A DNA stretch of 64,000 bases from Lentzea albida (lineage in GTDB: Bacteria > Actinomycetota > Actinomycetes > Mycobacteriales > Pseudonocardiaceae): NCBI RefSeq assembly GCF_900111005.1, contig NZ_FOFV01000004.1, positions 248,001 through 312,000 of the forward strand. Direction: 5' to 3'. Both the position numbers and the translations under genes were made by a program. This document shows, in pieces, positions 27,472 to 35,338 of the stretch (position 1 is the stretch's first letter; every line of letters begins with the position of its first letter). A model generated the notes under the pieces. The model saw only the letters and a program-made list of their open reading frames with translations. It was not told where the DNA came from and did not search any database.

Positions 27472-28320
27472 GTGCAGCGTCCCGCGACGACCGGCCGGAG
27501 ACACACCCGCGTCGGCTCGATCAGCGTGGCTGAGCTGATCAAGCAGCAGCCTGGCCCGGTGCGCATCCTCTCGACCGAGGAAGCGGCCACCGACGCACTG
27601 GTCACATCCCTGCTCGGCCCCACCGAGAACATGACCGCGACGACCGCGGTGATACCTGTCACACCCGGCCGTCGCCGCCGCACCAAGTCGAGCCGCACCG
27701 CCAAGGCCGCAAGTCTGCTCACGGGCGCGATCGTGCTCGTCTCCTCCGTCGCCGGCGCGGCCGTTCTGGCCGGCAACCGCCCGCCGAACGCCGGCATCCC
27801 CGTCACCGAGCGCGCCGTCGCGCTGTCCGGGTCGAGCGCGCTGCGTCCCGACGTCCTGTCGGCCCAGCTGCCGAACGAGCGCCCACCGGCCCAGACCACC
27901 CCCGGCGCCGCGGCGGCCCCGATGCCGCAGCCGTCCGAGCTGCTGCTGGAGACCGGCGCCGCCTCGGCACCGGCGAGCACCGAACCGTCGACGCCCGAGG
28001 TCTCGACCGGCCCGTTGCCGCAGGTCGACGTGGTGAAGAAGTTCTACGAGCTGCTCACGACCAGACCGGGGTCGGCGGCCAAGCTGCTCTCACCGGACCT
28101 GGTCGGCCCGAACACCGCCGACTTCGTGAAGTCCTGGGGGAAGATCAAGGTCGTGAACGTCGACCAGACGTCGGTGCGGCCGGACGGCTCGGTGCTGGCG
28201 GTCGTCTCGATGCAGGAGGCGGACGGGAGCTGGCTGCGGATCGAGCAGCTCTTCTGGCTCACCAGCACGACCCAGCCCCGGATCATCGGAACTGAAGTCC
28301 TTTCGGCGCAGAGGAGCTGA
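27472..28320 (+). CDS. Membrane-anchored protein with SVAELI motif and NTF2-like domain
   Basis: 282 residues. The N-terminal cytoplasmic part carries RVGSISVAELIKQQ, a short motif also present in the next gene. One transmembrane helix follows (ASLLTGAIVLVSSVAGAAVL), then a Pro/Thr/Ser linker and a C-terminal NTF2-like domain (VVKKFYELLTTRPGSAAKLL, FVKSWGKIKVVNVD, VLAVVSMQEADGSWLRIEQL). It looks like the sensor half of the neighbouring kinases without a kinase. GTG 27472 has GGAGGG eight bases upstream. Function unknown. Confidence 0.65.
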   Translation: MQRPATTGRRHTRVGSISVAELIKQQPGPVRILSTEEAATDALVTSLLGPTENMTATTAVIPVTPGRRRRTKSSRTAKAASLLTGAIVLVSSVAGAAVLAGNRPPNAGIPVTERAVALSGSSALRPDVLSAQLPNERPPAQTTPGAAAAPMPQPSELLLETGAASAPASTEPSTPEVSTGPLPQVDVVKKFYELLTTRPGSAAKLLSPDLVGPNTADFVKSWGKIKVVNVDQTSVRPDGSVLAVVSMQEADGSWLRIEQLFWLTSTTQPRIIGTEVLSAQRS

Positions 28321-28499
28321 ACCCCGGGAGTTAGGTCGCGCCCAACTGATTCGCCGTTCGCAGTCGAACGGTGACCGCTCGTCGCGAAAACCGGGTTTCG
28401 GTCGTGAAAATTCCCCCATAGGGGTTACATCTCGGGTCACGATTCGGTATCCATGTTCCCGCCAGTGCGCAAACGCGAACTTGGAAGGGTGAACGAGCG

Positions 28500-29366
28500 G
28501 TGTCGATTGAGGACCATCGTCGGCGGTTGAGCGGTTCGGCCGAGTCGACCGGGCAGCTGTCCGTCGCCGAGCTGATCGCCCGCCGCGAGGCGGAGACCGT
28601 CGAGATCCCCGTGATCACCGACGACATCACCCCCGAGGCGTTCGAGGAGACCGTCAAGTTCAAGCCGGTCAAGTCTCCTGGCAAGAAGAAGCAGCCCATG
28701 AAGGAGCTGCACATCACCGAGCTCCTGCGCAGGGAGGGTCGCGCCGACGACACCCAGCGCGGCGGGTTCACCGTCGGCAAGCTGGCCGCCGCGGCCAGCG
28801 GTGGCGTCATCATCTGCGGTTCCGTGGCGTTCGCCGCCTCCTCGTGGCTGTCCTCGCCGGACGAGCGCCCGCTCGCCGAGGTGCGGTTCGACGAGCGCGC
28901 CCAGGCCCGTGGCGCGAGCTCGGGCACCGAAGGCGTCGTGAAGCTGCCGTCGAACAAGACGCAGCAGTCCGACGCGAGCGAGACGCAGGCCGCGCCGACG
29001 ACGGAGGAGACGACGCGCGTCGCCCCGTACGTCCAGACCCAGCAGCAGCGCCCGACGCAGCAGCAGACCCAGACGCAGGCCCAGCAGCCGACGCAGCAGC
29101 CCAGCCCGGAGACCTCGACCTCGACGACCCCGTCGACGCCGACGGAGACCAGCACGCCGCCGTCGAGCCAGACGCCTCCCCCGCCGAGCTCGTCCACCAC
29201 GCCTCCGTCGAGCGGCAGCACCAGCACGCCGCCCAGCTCGGACAACTCGACGCCCCCGCCGTCCAACCCGGTCGACGTGAGCGTGGACCTCGGCGTCCTC
29301 GACCCGGTCCTCGACACCGTGGGCGACGTCGTCGGCGGATTCGACTTCTTCGCCCCGGCGAACTGA
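28500..29366 (+). CDS. Membrane-anchored protein with two SVAELI-like motifs and Pro/Thr/Ser tail
   Basis: 288 residues. Two copies of a related motif occur before the membrane helix: LSVAELIARREA and LHITELLRREGR. After the helix (GGVIICGSVAFAASSWL) the rest is a low-complexity Gln/Thr/Pro/Ser stretch, probably a wall-spanning and possibly glycosylated stalk, ending in VDVSVDLGVLDPVLDTVG. It has no NTF2-like domain, unlike its two upstream neighbours. GTG 28500 follows GGAAGGGTGAA. I read these three genes and the downstream kinases as one functional neighbourhood. Confidence 0.6.
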   Translation: MSIEDHRRRLSGSAESTGQLSVAELIARREAETVEIPVITDDITPEAFEETVKFKPVKSPGKKKQPMKELHITELLRREGRADDTQRGGFTVGKLAAAASGGVIICGSVAFAASSWLSSPDERPLAEVRFDERAQARGASSGTEGVVKLPSNKTQQSDASETQAAPTTEETTRVAPYVQTQQQRPTQQQTQTQAQQPTQQPSPETSTSTTPSTPTETSTPPSSQTPPPPSSSTTPPSSGSTSTPPSSDNSTPPPSNPVDVSVDLGVLDPVLDTVGDVVGGFDFFAPAN

Positions 29367-29457
29367 TGTACGACAGGTAGCTCGGCGACGGCCCCCGGCA
29401 GGTACCCTGTGCGGGCATTCCGGACGACCCGCTGACTACCGCACGAGGAGCACGAGC

Positions 29458-29517
29458 GTGGGATCTGCTGCCGCAGCCGCAGTCACGCCTTCGAGCACCC
29501 ACGGGGTGGGCTTGTGA
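29458..29517 (+). CDS. 19-codon upstream ORF coupled to kinase 1
   Basis: GTG 29458 preceded by GAGGAG opens a 19-codon frame (MGSAAAAAVTPSSTHGVGL) whose TGA overlaps the GTG start of the kinase in the form GTGA. The kinase itself has only a GGGGTGGG-type site. Translational coupling seems more likely than a functional peptide; the frame differs from that of the kinase. Confidence 0.4.
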   Translation: MGSAAAAAVTPSSTHGVGL

Positions 29518-30842
29518 CGACGTCCGGCACCTCGGACGGCCGTCTGATCGCCGACCGCTACCGCTTCCTCGACCGCATCGGCTCCGGCGCGATGGGCATC
29601 GTCTGGCGCGCCCACGACGAACGCCTCGGCCGTGAGGTCGCCATCAAGCAGTTGCTGCTGGCACCCGGTCTCGACGAGGCCGAGCAGGACGAGGCCATCC
29701 AGCGCGCCATGCGCGAGGGCCGCATCGCCGCCAAGCTGCACCACCCGAACGCCATCGCCGTGTACGACGTCGTCGAGGAGGACGGCGTCCCGTGCCTGGT
29801 CATGGAGTACCTGCCGTCCTACAGCCTCGCCGACGCGCTGGCCGAGGGCGGACCGATGGACCCGGTCGAGGTCGCGAGCATCGGCGCCCAGTGCGCGGCG
29901 GCGCTGGCCGCGGCCCACGCGGCGGGGATCGTGCACCGCGACGTGAAGCCCGGCAACGTGCTGATCGCCGACAACGGCGTCGTCAAGATCACCGACTTCG
30001 GCATCTCCCGCGCGTCCGACGACATCACGGTCACCAAGACCGGGCTGATCGCCGGCACGCCCGCGTACCTCGCACCGGAGATCGCGCGGGGCCAGGACCC
30101 GACGCCGGCCTCCGACGTCTACTCGCTCGGCTCGACGCTGTTCGCCGCGATGGAGGGCGAGCCGCCCTACGGAGTGAGCGAGAACACTCTCGGTGTTCTG
30201 CACGCCGTCGCGGCCGGGCGGATCAACCCGCCGACCGTCGACCACCCGCTCGCCGACACGCTGCTGTACCTGCTCAACTTCGAGCCGGACGACAGGCCGA
30301 CCATGGCCCAGGCGCGCGAGGTGCTCAACGCCGTCGCGCACGGCCGTTCGCCGTCCTTCAACGGCCTGGCCGTGGTCGCGGGTCCCGACCCGACGACGAT
30401 CGTGGAGCCCGAACGGACCCGCGTGGTCCGCGCGGTGCCCCGCACCTCACCTCCGCGGACGGCCCCGCCGATGGCGCCTCCTCGTGGCGAGGAGAACAAC
30501 CGCCCGTTGGTGATCGCGGCGGTCGTGCTGGCGTTGTTGCTGGTCATCGGTGGTCTGATGGTCGCGCTCGGGGTGTTCAACAGGGACGAGAAGACCCCGG
30601 TGGCTCCTCCCGCGAGCAGCTCGCAGACGGTGGAGCCGACGACTTCGGCGGCTGAGGTGACGACAACCACCCCTCAGGCAACGACGACGCAGGAAACGAC
30701 GTCTAGCACTACGACGACGACAACCACGACCACCACTACGACGACCACAACGACGACAACCACAACGACGACGACTCCCAAGCCGTCGTCTTCGCCGCCG
30801 CCGGTCGTGACAACGACGACGGTGCCGCCTCCGGCGGGCTAA
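29514..30842 (+). CDS. Membrane Ser/Thr protein kinase 1 (Thr-rich tail)
   Basis: 442 residues. The kinase domain occupies residues 13-270: glycine loop RIGSGAMGIVWRA, catalytic Lys in REVAIKQLLL, HRD loop IVHRDVKPGNVLIAD, DFG in VKITDFGISRA, and YLAPEIARGQ. All catalytic residues are present, so it should be active. A juxtamembrane region and one helix follow (LVIAAVVLALLLVIGGLMVAL). The extracellular end is about 90 residues, mostly Thr, with an uninterrupted Thr run of more than 20, and no folded sensor. It resembles PknB-class kinases that lack PASTA repeats. Start GTG 29514 overlaps the upstream short ORF. Confidence 0.9.
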   Translation: MTTSGTSDGRLIADRYRFLDRIGSGAMGIVWRAHDERLGREVAIKQLLLAPGLDEAEQDEAIQRAMREGRIAAKLHHPNAIAVYDVVEEDGVPCLVMEYLPSYSLADALAEGGPMDPVEVASIGAQCAAALAAAHAAGIVHRDVKPGNVLIADNGVVKITDFGISRASDDITVTKTGLIAGTPAYLAPEIARGQDPTPASDVYSLGSTLFAAMEGEPPYGVSENTLGVLHAVAAGRINPPTVDHPLADTLLYLLNFEPDDRPTMAQAREVLNAVAHGRSPSFNGLAVVAGPDPTTIVEPERTRVVRAVPRTSPPRTAPPMAPPRGEENNRPLVIAAVVLALLLVIGGLMVALGVFNRDEKTPVAPPASSSQTVEPTTSAAEVTTTTPQATTTQETTSSTTTTTTTTTTTTTTTTTTTTTTTPKPSSSPPPVVTTTTVPPPAG

Positions 30843-30960
30843 GCGTCATTGCGCCGTAGAAATCTCGTATGGTGGGTACCCGCACCGATGGGTGATCTGA
30901 ACCCGAAGGTGTGATCAGCCGTTGAACAGAGAGCAAGTGACCGCACAGCGGGGAGCAACT

Positions 30961-32610
30961 GTGACCGACGATGGCCGATTGGTCGCTGGTCGCTACCGAT
31001 TGAGCCAGCGGATCGGCAGCGGCGCCATGGGCGTCGTCTGGACGGCACACGACGAACGCCTGCACCGCACAGTCGCGGTCAAGCAGCTGCTCCTGCAGCC
31101 CGGACTGGCCGAATCCGACACCGACGAGGCCAAGAGACGGGCGATGCGGGAGGGCCGCATCGCGGCGCGGCTGCAGCACCCCCACGCCGTGGCCGTGTAC
31201 GACGTGGCCGAGGACGACAGCCAGCCGTGGCTGATCATGGAGTACCTGCCGTCGAAGAGCCTGTCCGCGGTGCTCTCCGAGCGCGGCACGCTCCCGCCGC
31301 GGGACGTGGCGTCGATCGGCATGCAGGTCGCCTCCGCGCTGGCCGCCGCGCACAACGCCGGCATCGTGCACCGCGACATCAAGCCCGGCAACGTGCTGCT
31401 CGGCGACGACGGCACGGTCAAGATCACCGACTTCGGCATCTCCCGCGCGACCGGTGACGTCACGGTCACCGCGACGGGCATGCTCGCGGGCACCCCCGCC
31501 TACCTCGCCCCCGAGGTGGCCAAGGGCTACGACCCGGGCTCGCCGTCCGACGTGTTCTCCCTGGGCTCGACGCTGTACGCCGCGATCGAGGGCGAACCGC
31601 CGTTCGGGCTGAGCGAGAACACCATCGCGCTGCTGCACAAGGTCGCGTCCGGCAAGGTCAACCCGCCGCGCAACGCCGGCCCGCTGACCGCGCTGCTGAT
31701 GCGCCTGCTGCGCGCGGAACCCGAAGACCGCCCGACGATGGCCGAAGCCCGTGACGCGCTCGCCGCCGTCGCGAACGGCCAGGCCGCCCCCGCCTTCACG
31801 CCCGCCGTGGTCGCGCCGACGCACCCGCCGTCGTGGCGCGGTGCGCCCGTGCAGCAGCCGCAGCCGGCCGCGACGAGGGCCCTGACGCCTCCGCAGGTGC
31901 AGCAGCAGGCACCGCCGCCGCCCAACGCGACGCGGGTCGACCTGCACACGCCTCCGCGCGCCGTGCCCACGCAGCAGCAGCAGCCGTCGAACCACCGGCC
32001 GGCCGCCGCGCCCCAGTACTCGCAGCGCCCGAAGCCGTCGAGGCCCTCGGCGCTGGCGTCCGCCACGAAGAACAAGAAGTCGACGGTCTTCACGGCGCTC
32101 GCCATCGTGGCGGCGGCGGTCATCGGCATCATGTTCGCGAGCATCATCTCGAGCGGCGGTGGCGGCGACAACGGCTCGAACAACATCGCCGGGCCGAACA
32201 CGTCGAACCAGCAGACGCAGGGCAACGACGCCACGGGCGAGTCGACGCCGCCGAAGTCCGCCGGCAAGGCCGGTCAGTGGACCGACACGCCGACCGACGA
32301 GGACAAGAAGACGCTGCTGGAGGACTACTTCCAGCTCGCGACGAGCAAGCCCGCCGACGCCTGGGCGATGGGCAACGCGAACTTCCAGGGCCAGTACCCC
32401 GGTGGCATGGACGGCTTCAAGTCGTTCTGGGGCGGCATCAAGAAGGCCAAGGTCACCAGCGTCGAGGAACGGCAGTCGTACTACTTCGTGGTGACGCTGG
32501 AGATCGAGAAGAAGGACGGGTCGAAGTCGTCGATGCAGCGGCAGGTGTCGCTGGAGTGGCGCTCGCCGAACTTCCTGCTGAGCTACGACAAGCCGTTCGG
32601 CAGCGCCTGA
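30961..32610 (+). CDS. Membrane Ser/Thr protein kinase 2 with NTF2-like sensor
   Basis: 549 residues. The kinase domain (residues 8-265) has RIGSGAMGVVWTA, VAVKQLLLQP, IVHRDIKPGNVLLGDD, KITDFGISRATG and YLAPEVAKGYD. A 110-residue Pro/Gln-rich juxtamembrane segment is followed by one helix (ALAIVAAAVIGIMFASIISS) and an extracellular domain (LLEDYFQLATSKPADAWAMG, FKSFWGGIKKAKVTSVEERQ) of NTF2-like layout that resembles that of the membrane protein at 27472. GTG 30961 is chosen since GGGGAG lies seven bases upstream; a TTG at 30922 would add 13 residues. Paralogous to kinases 1 and 3. Confidence 0.9.
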   Translation: MTDDGRLVAGRYRLSQRIGSGAMGVVWTAHDERLHRTVAVKQLLLQPGLAESDTDEAKRRAMREGRIAARLQHPHAVAVYDVAEDDSQPWLIMEYLPSKSLSAVLSERGTLPPRDVASIGMQVASALAAAHNAGIVHRDIKPGNVLLGDDGTVKITDFGISRATGDVTVTATGMLAGTPAYLAPEVAKGYDPGSPSDVFSLGSTLYAAIEGEPPFGLSENTIALLHKVASGKVNPPRNAGPLTALLMRLLRAEPEDRPTMAEARDALAAVANGQAAPAFTPAVVAPTHPPSWRGAPVQQPQPAATRALTPPQVQQQAPPPPNATRVDLHTPPRAVPTQQQQPSNHRPAAAPQYSQRPKPSRPSALASATKNKKSTVFTALAIVAAAVIGIMFASIISSGGGGDNGSNNIAGPNTSNQQTQGNDATGESTPPKSAGKAGQWTDTPTDEDKKTLLEDYFQLATSKPADAWAMGNANFQGQYPGGMDGFKSFWGGIKKAKVTSVEERQSYYFVVTLEIEKKDGSKSSMQRQVSLEWRSPNFLLSYDKPFGSA

Positions 32611-32622
32611 GCACCCCGCGGG

Positions 32623-33525
32623 TCAGCCGGCCCGCGCGGCCTTCTCCAAGGCGTCCGCCAGCGTCAGCACGGCCGGGTTCCACGCGGCGTCCTCGCGGTA
32701 CACGACGTGGATGTGCCGCACCGGTTCCGGGTTGCGCACCCTGCGCAGCACGACGCCGGGGTGGGCGAATCCCAGCCCGAGCCTCGGGATGAGGGTGACG
32801 CCCAGCCCGGCCGCCACGAAGCCCTGCGCCGTCGCGTAGTCGTCGCTCTCCACGGCGATCTGCGGCGAGAACCCCGCACCCGCGCACGCGTTGCGCACGA
32901 GGTCGGCGCACGGCCCGGAATAGCTGCAGTCCCCGTCGACCCACGGTTCGTCGGCCAGGTCGGCCAGGTCGAGCACGCGCTTGCGGGCGAGGGCGTGGCC
33001 GCGCGGGAGGACGGCGTAGAGCGGGTCGGCCAGCAGGTGCCTGCTGATCATGCCCTCGGGGGCGGGCGCGTCCTGCTCCAGCACGGTGATCGCCACGTCC
33101 GCGCGACCCGCCGCCAGTTCGACGAACGGGTCGGTCGGCTCGGTGAGCTTCAGGTCGAGCTCGACGCCGGAGCGCTCGGCGCGGAACGTCGCCACCGCGG
33201 GTGGCACCAGCGCCGCGCCCGCCGTGGCGAAGTAGCGCACGCGCAGGGTGCCCGCGCAGCCGTTGCGCAACGCCGTGAGGGCGCTCTCGGCCTCGGCCAG
33301 CTGTTCGGCCAGGCGACCGGCGTGCTCGGTGAGCAGGCGGCCGGCCGCGGTGGGCCTGATGCCCCTGCCGACGCGTTCCAGCAGTGGCATCCCCGCCTGC
33401 TTCTCCAGGCCCGCCACCTGCTGCGAGATGGCGGACGGGGTGTAGCCGAGGTTCGTCGCCGCGGCGGTGATGGAACCCGTGCTCACGACGGCCCTGAGCA
33501 CCTGCATTCGTCGCACGTCCAGCAT
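32623..33525 (-). CDS. LysR-type transcriptional regulator
   Basis: 300 residues. The N-terminal winged helix-turn-helix (LRAVVSTGSITAAATNLGYT PSAISQQ) is followed by a periplasmic-binding-like effector domain starting LRVRYFATAGAALVPP. It is divergent from an EamA-type exporter gene with about 80 bases between the starts, the classical arrangement in which the LysR protein controls its neighbour. ATG 33525 fits the family N-terminus. Effector unknown. Confidence 0.9.
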   Translation of the reverse strand: MLDVRRMQVLRAVVSTGSITAAATNLGYTPSAISQQVAGLEKQAGMPLLERVGRGIRPTAAGRLLTEHAGRLAEQLAEAESALTALRNGCAGTLRVRYFATAGAALVPPAVATFRAERSGVELDLKLTEPTDPFVELAAGRADVAITVLEQDAPAPEGMISRHLLADPLYAVLPRGHALARKRVLDLADLADEPWVDGDCSYSGPCADLVRNACAGAGFSPQIAVESDDYATAQGFVAAGLGVTLIPRLGLGFAHPGVVLRRVRNPEPVRHIHVVYREDAAWNPAVLTLADALEKAARAG

Positions 33526-33546
33526 GCTCCGACCATACAGCGGTGC

Positions 33547-33570
33547 TTAAAGGTTGCGTACAACTATTAA
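33547..33570. promoter_or_regulatory. Candidate LysR operator
   Basis: TTAA at both ends (33547-33550, 33567-33570) encloses GTTG-CGTA-CAAC (33553-33564) in an AT-rich patch between the divergent LysR and exporter genes. This dyad suits a LysR-family site (T-N11-A type). Confidence 0.45.
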
Positions 33571-33606
33571 ATTGTTTTCATGTGTCCGCGGGCGCATGGT
33601 TGAGGT

Positions 33607-34533
33607 GTGAACCAACGCGGAACGTTGATCAGGATGGGCGTGCTCGCCCTGCTGTGGGGATCCAGCTTCCTCTGGATGAAGCTCGCGCTCGGCAGTCTCG
33701 CGCCCCTGCAGATCTCGCTCGTGCGGACGTTCTTCGGAGCGGCCGTGCTGTTCGTCGTGCTCGCACTGGCGAAGATGTCCCTGCCGCGTGACCGCCGGAT
33801 CTGGGGTCACATGCTCTTCGTGGCATTCTTCGGCAGCGCCGTCCCGTTCACGTTGTTCGCGTTCGGCGGCCAGACCGTCGACTCGGGCGTCTCCGGGGTG
33901 CTGAACTCGACGACTCCGCTGTTCGCGCTGGCCATCGGCCTCGTGCTGGGCAGCGAGAAGATCAGCGACGTGGTGCGGATGCTCGGTCTCGCGCTCGGCT
34001 TCGGCGGCGTGCTGCTGATCTTCGCGCCGTGGGAGTCGACCAACGGCATCGCGAGCTGGGGTGCGGTGCTCTGCCTCATCGGCGCCGCGAGCTACGCCGT
34101 CGGCTACTCCTACGCCGGCCGCTTCCTCGTCGGCACCGGCGCCACCTCGACGCAGCTCGCCGCGATGCAGCTGACCACCGCGATGGGGATGCTGCTCGTG
34201 GCGACGCCGTTCGGCGGCCTGCAGCCGCTGCACCTGCACTGGGTCGGCGTCGCGGCCGTGATCATCCTGGGTGTCTTCGGCACCGGCGTCGCGTTCATCC
34301 TCAACTACCGCGTCATCGCCGACGAGGGCGCGACCACGGCGACTACCGTCGGTTACCTCTTGCCCGTGGTTTCGGTACTCCTTGGAGCGATCTTCCTCGG
34401 GGAGCAACTGAACGCAAGGGTCGTCGCCGGCATGCTGGTGGTGCTGCTGGGCGTCGCGCTGACCCGTCGGAAGCCCGTCTCGGCAGGTCAGACCGTCTCA
34501 CCAAACGAGACACGCGACCTGGTCAAACGCTGA
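33607..34533 (+). CDS. EamA/DMT family exporter
   Basis: 308-residue membrane protein with ten hydrophobic segments arranged as two EamA repeats: MGVLALLWGSSFLWMKLALG opens the first half, and ASWGAVLCLIGAASYAVGYS the second, with TATTVGYLLPVVSVLLGAIF characteristic of the second repeat. Family members export metabolites or drugs; the substrate is not predictable. GTG 33607 is used; a later ATG at 33634 is possible. Likely controlled by the divergent LysR protein. Confidence 0.88.
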   Translation: MNQRGTLIRMGVLALLWGSSFLWMKLALGSLAPLQISLVRTFFGAAVLFVVLALAKMSLPRDRRIWGHMLFVAFFGSAVPFTLFAFGGQTVDSGVSGVLNSTTPLFALAIGLVLGSEKISDVVRMLGLALGFGGVLLIFAPWESTNGIASWGAVLCLIGAASYAVGYSYAGRFLVGTGATSTQLAAMQLTTAMGMLLVATPFGGLQPLHLHWVGVAAVIILGVFGTGVAFILNYRVIADEGATTATTVGYLLPVVSVLLGAIFLGEQLNARVVAGMLVVLLGVALTRRKPVSAGQTVSPNETRDLVKR

Positions 34534-34654
34534 AGGGTGAGACGCACGTCTCCCCCAGAAGGATGGTTCCGAGACGAATCGCGTCCTTATCGGGCTGCTT
34601 GGCCGTCTCCTTCTTGTGAGCGGACATGGAGACCAGCCTGAAAGGGACATCGAC

Positions 34655-35074
34655 ATGAACAACGAAAACCTGAAGGTCACGACGAGGACGACTTTTCAGC
34701 TCCTCGCGCCCGGCGTGGCTCCCGCGCCGGTCGAGGCCGAACTCGTCTACGACGCGGAGGACCCCTACGCCGTCGCCGTCATCTTCTTCACGGGCTCCGG
34801 CCGGGTGGAGTGGATGTTCGCCCGCGACCTGCTGGCCGACGGCCTGCTGACGCCGTCCGGTGAGGGCGACATCCTCGTCCGGCCCGCCTCCGACGACCCG
34901 GAGCGCGTCCTGGTCGAACTGAACGCGCCCACCGGGTTCGCCATCCTCAGCGCCGTCGCCGAGGACGTGGCGGAGTTCCTGGACGCCTCCTACGACGTCG
35001 TCCAGCCGGGCGAGGAGGACCTGTGGATCGACTTCGACCGCGAGCTGCAGAAGCTGGTCTCGACGATCGACTAG
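34655..35074 (+). CDS. SsgA/SsgB-family sporulation and cell division regulator
   Basis: 139 residues, typical of SsgA-like proteins: PVEAELVYDAEDPYAVAVIF, then VEWMFARDLLADGLLTPSGE, GDILVRPASD and a C-terminal helix ending DRELQKLVSTID. In Streptomyces SsgA/SsgB position FtsZ during sporulation septation. Single copies in non-sporulating relatives also exist, so the role here may be general septum placement. ATG 34655 has AAAGGGA upstream. The last codon lies inside a GACTAG stretch that reappears before kinase 3. Confidence 0.9.
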   Translation: MNNENLKVTTRTTFQLLAPGVAPAPVEAELVYDAEDPYAVAVIFFTGSGRVEWMFARDLLADGLLTPSGEGDILVRPASDDPERVLVELNAPTGFAILSAVAEDVAEFLDASYDVVQPGEEDLWIDFDRELQKLVSTID

Positions 35075-35200
35075 TCCCCCTGACGATCCACCGAGGTGGT
35101 CGAACGGGCGCGGGACGAGGTGCCGGCACGCGGGGCAGCGTGGCCGACCAGCTCGTCACCGGAGATCACCTGAACGCGGTGCCGGACGTCGTGGGCAGCG
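35066..35200 (+). pseudogene. Degenerate remnant of a Ser/Thr kinase N-terminus
   Basis: Bases 35090-35185 closely match the part of kinase 3 encoding VVWRARDEVLAREVAVKELV TGDHQRAM: the shared words include GCGCGGGACGAGGTGC, CAGCTCGTCAC-like and GATCACC. Read in one frame it begins VVERARDEVPARG and then breaks; QLVTGDHLNAV continues only in another frame. A TGA and the absence of the first 20 codons confirm it is not functional. GATCGACTAGTC (35066-35077) also resembles GATTGACTAGTC before kinase 3, suggesting duplication followed by an internal deletion. Confidence 0.7.
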
Positions 35201-35323
35201 GCGGCGGCACGTCTCAACAGGCTGAACGAGTTCAAGACGAACGTCCCCACCGGTGAACTCGGCTTCGAGCGATCTGCACCACCCCGCGAGCGGGAACGCC
35301 CGATGCTCGCCTGAGCGATTGAC

Positions 35324-35338
35324 TAGTCTCAGGGTGTG
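35324..35338 (+). promoter_or_regulatory. -10 element for a leaderless kinase 3 message
   Basis: TAGTCT (35324-35329) fits TANNNT, and the expected transcription start seven bases on coincides with GTG 35336. No Shine-Dalgarno is present between them. The -35 region is not recognisable. Confidence 0.5.

Noticed and set aside
30922..30960. TTG start 13 codons upstream for kinase 2
   Set aside because: GTG 30961 has a clear GGGGAG and gives the same N-terminal layout as kinase 1.
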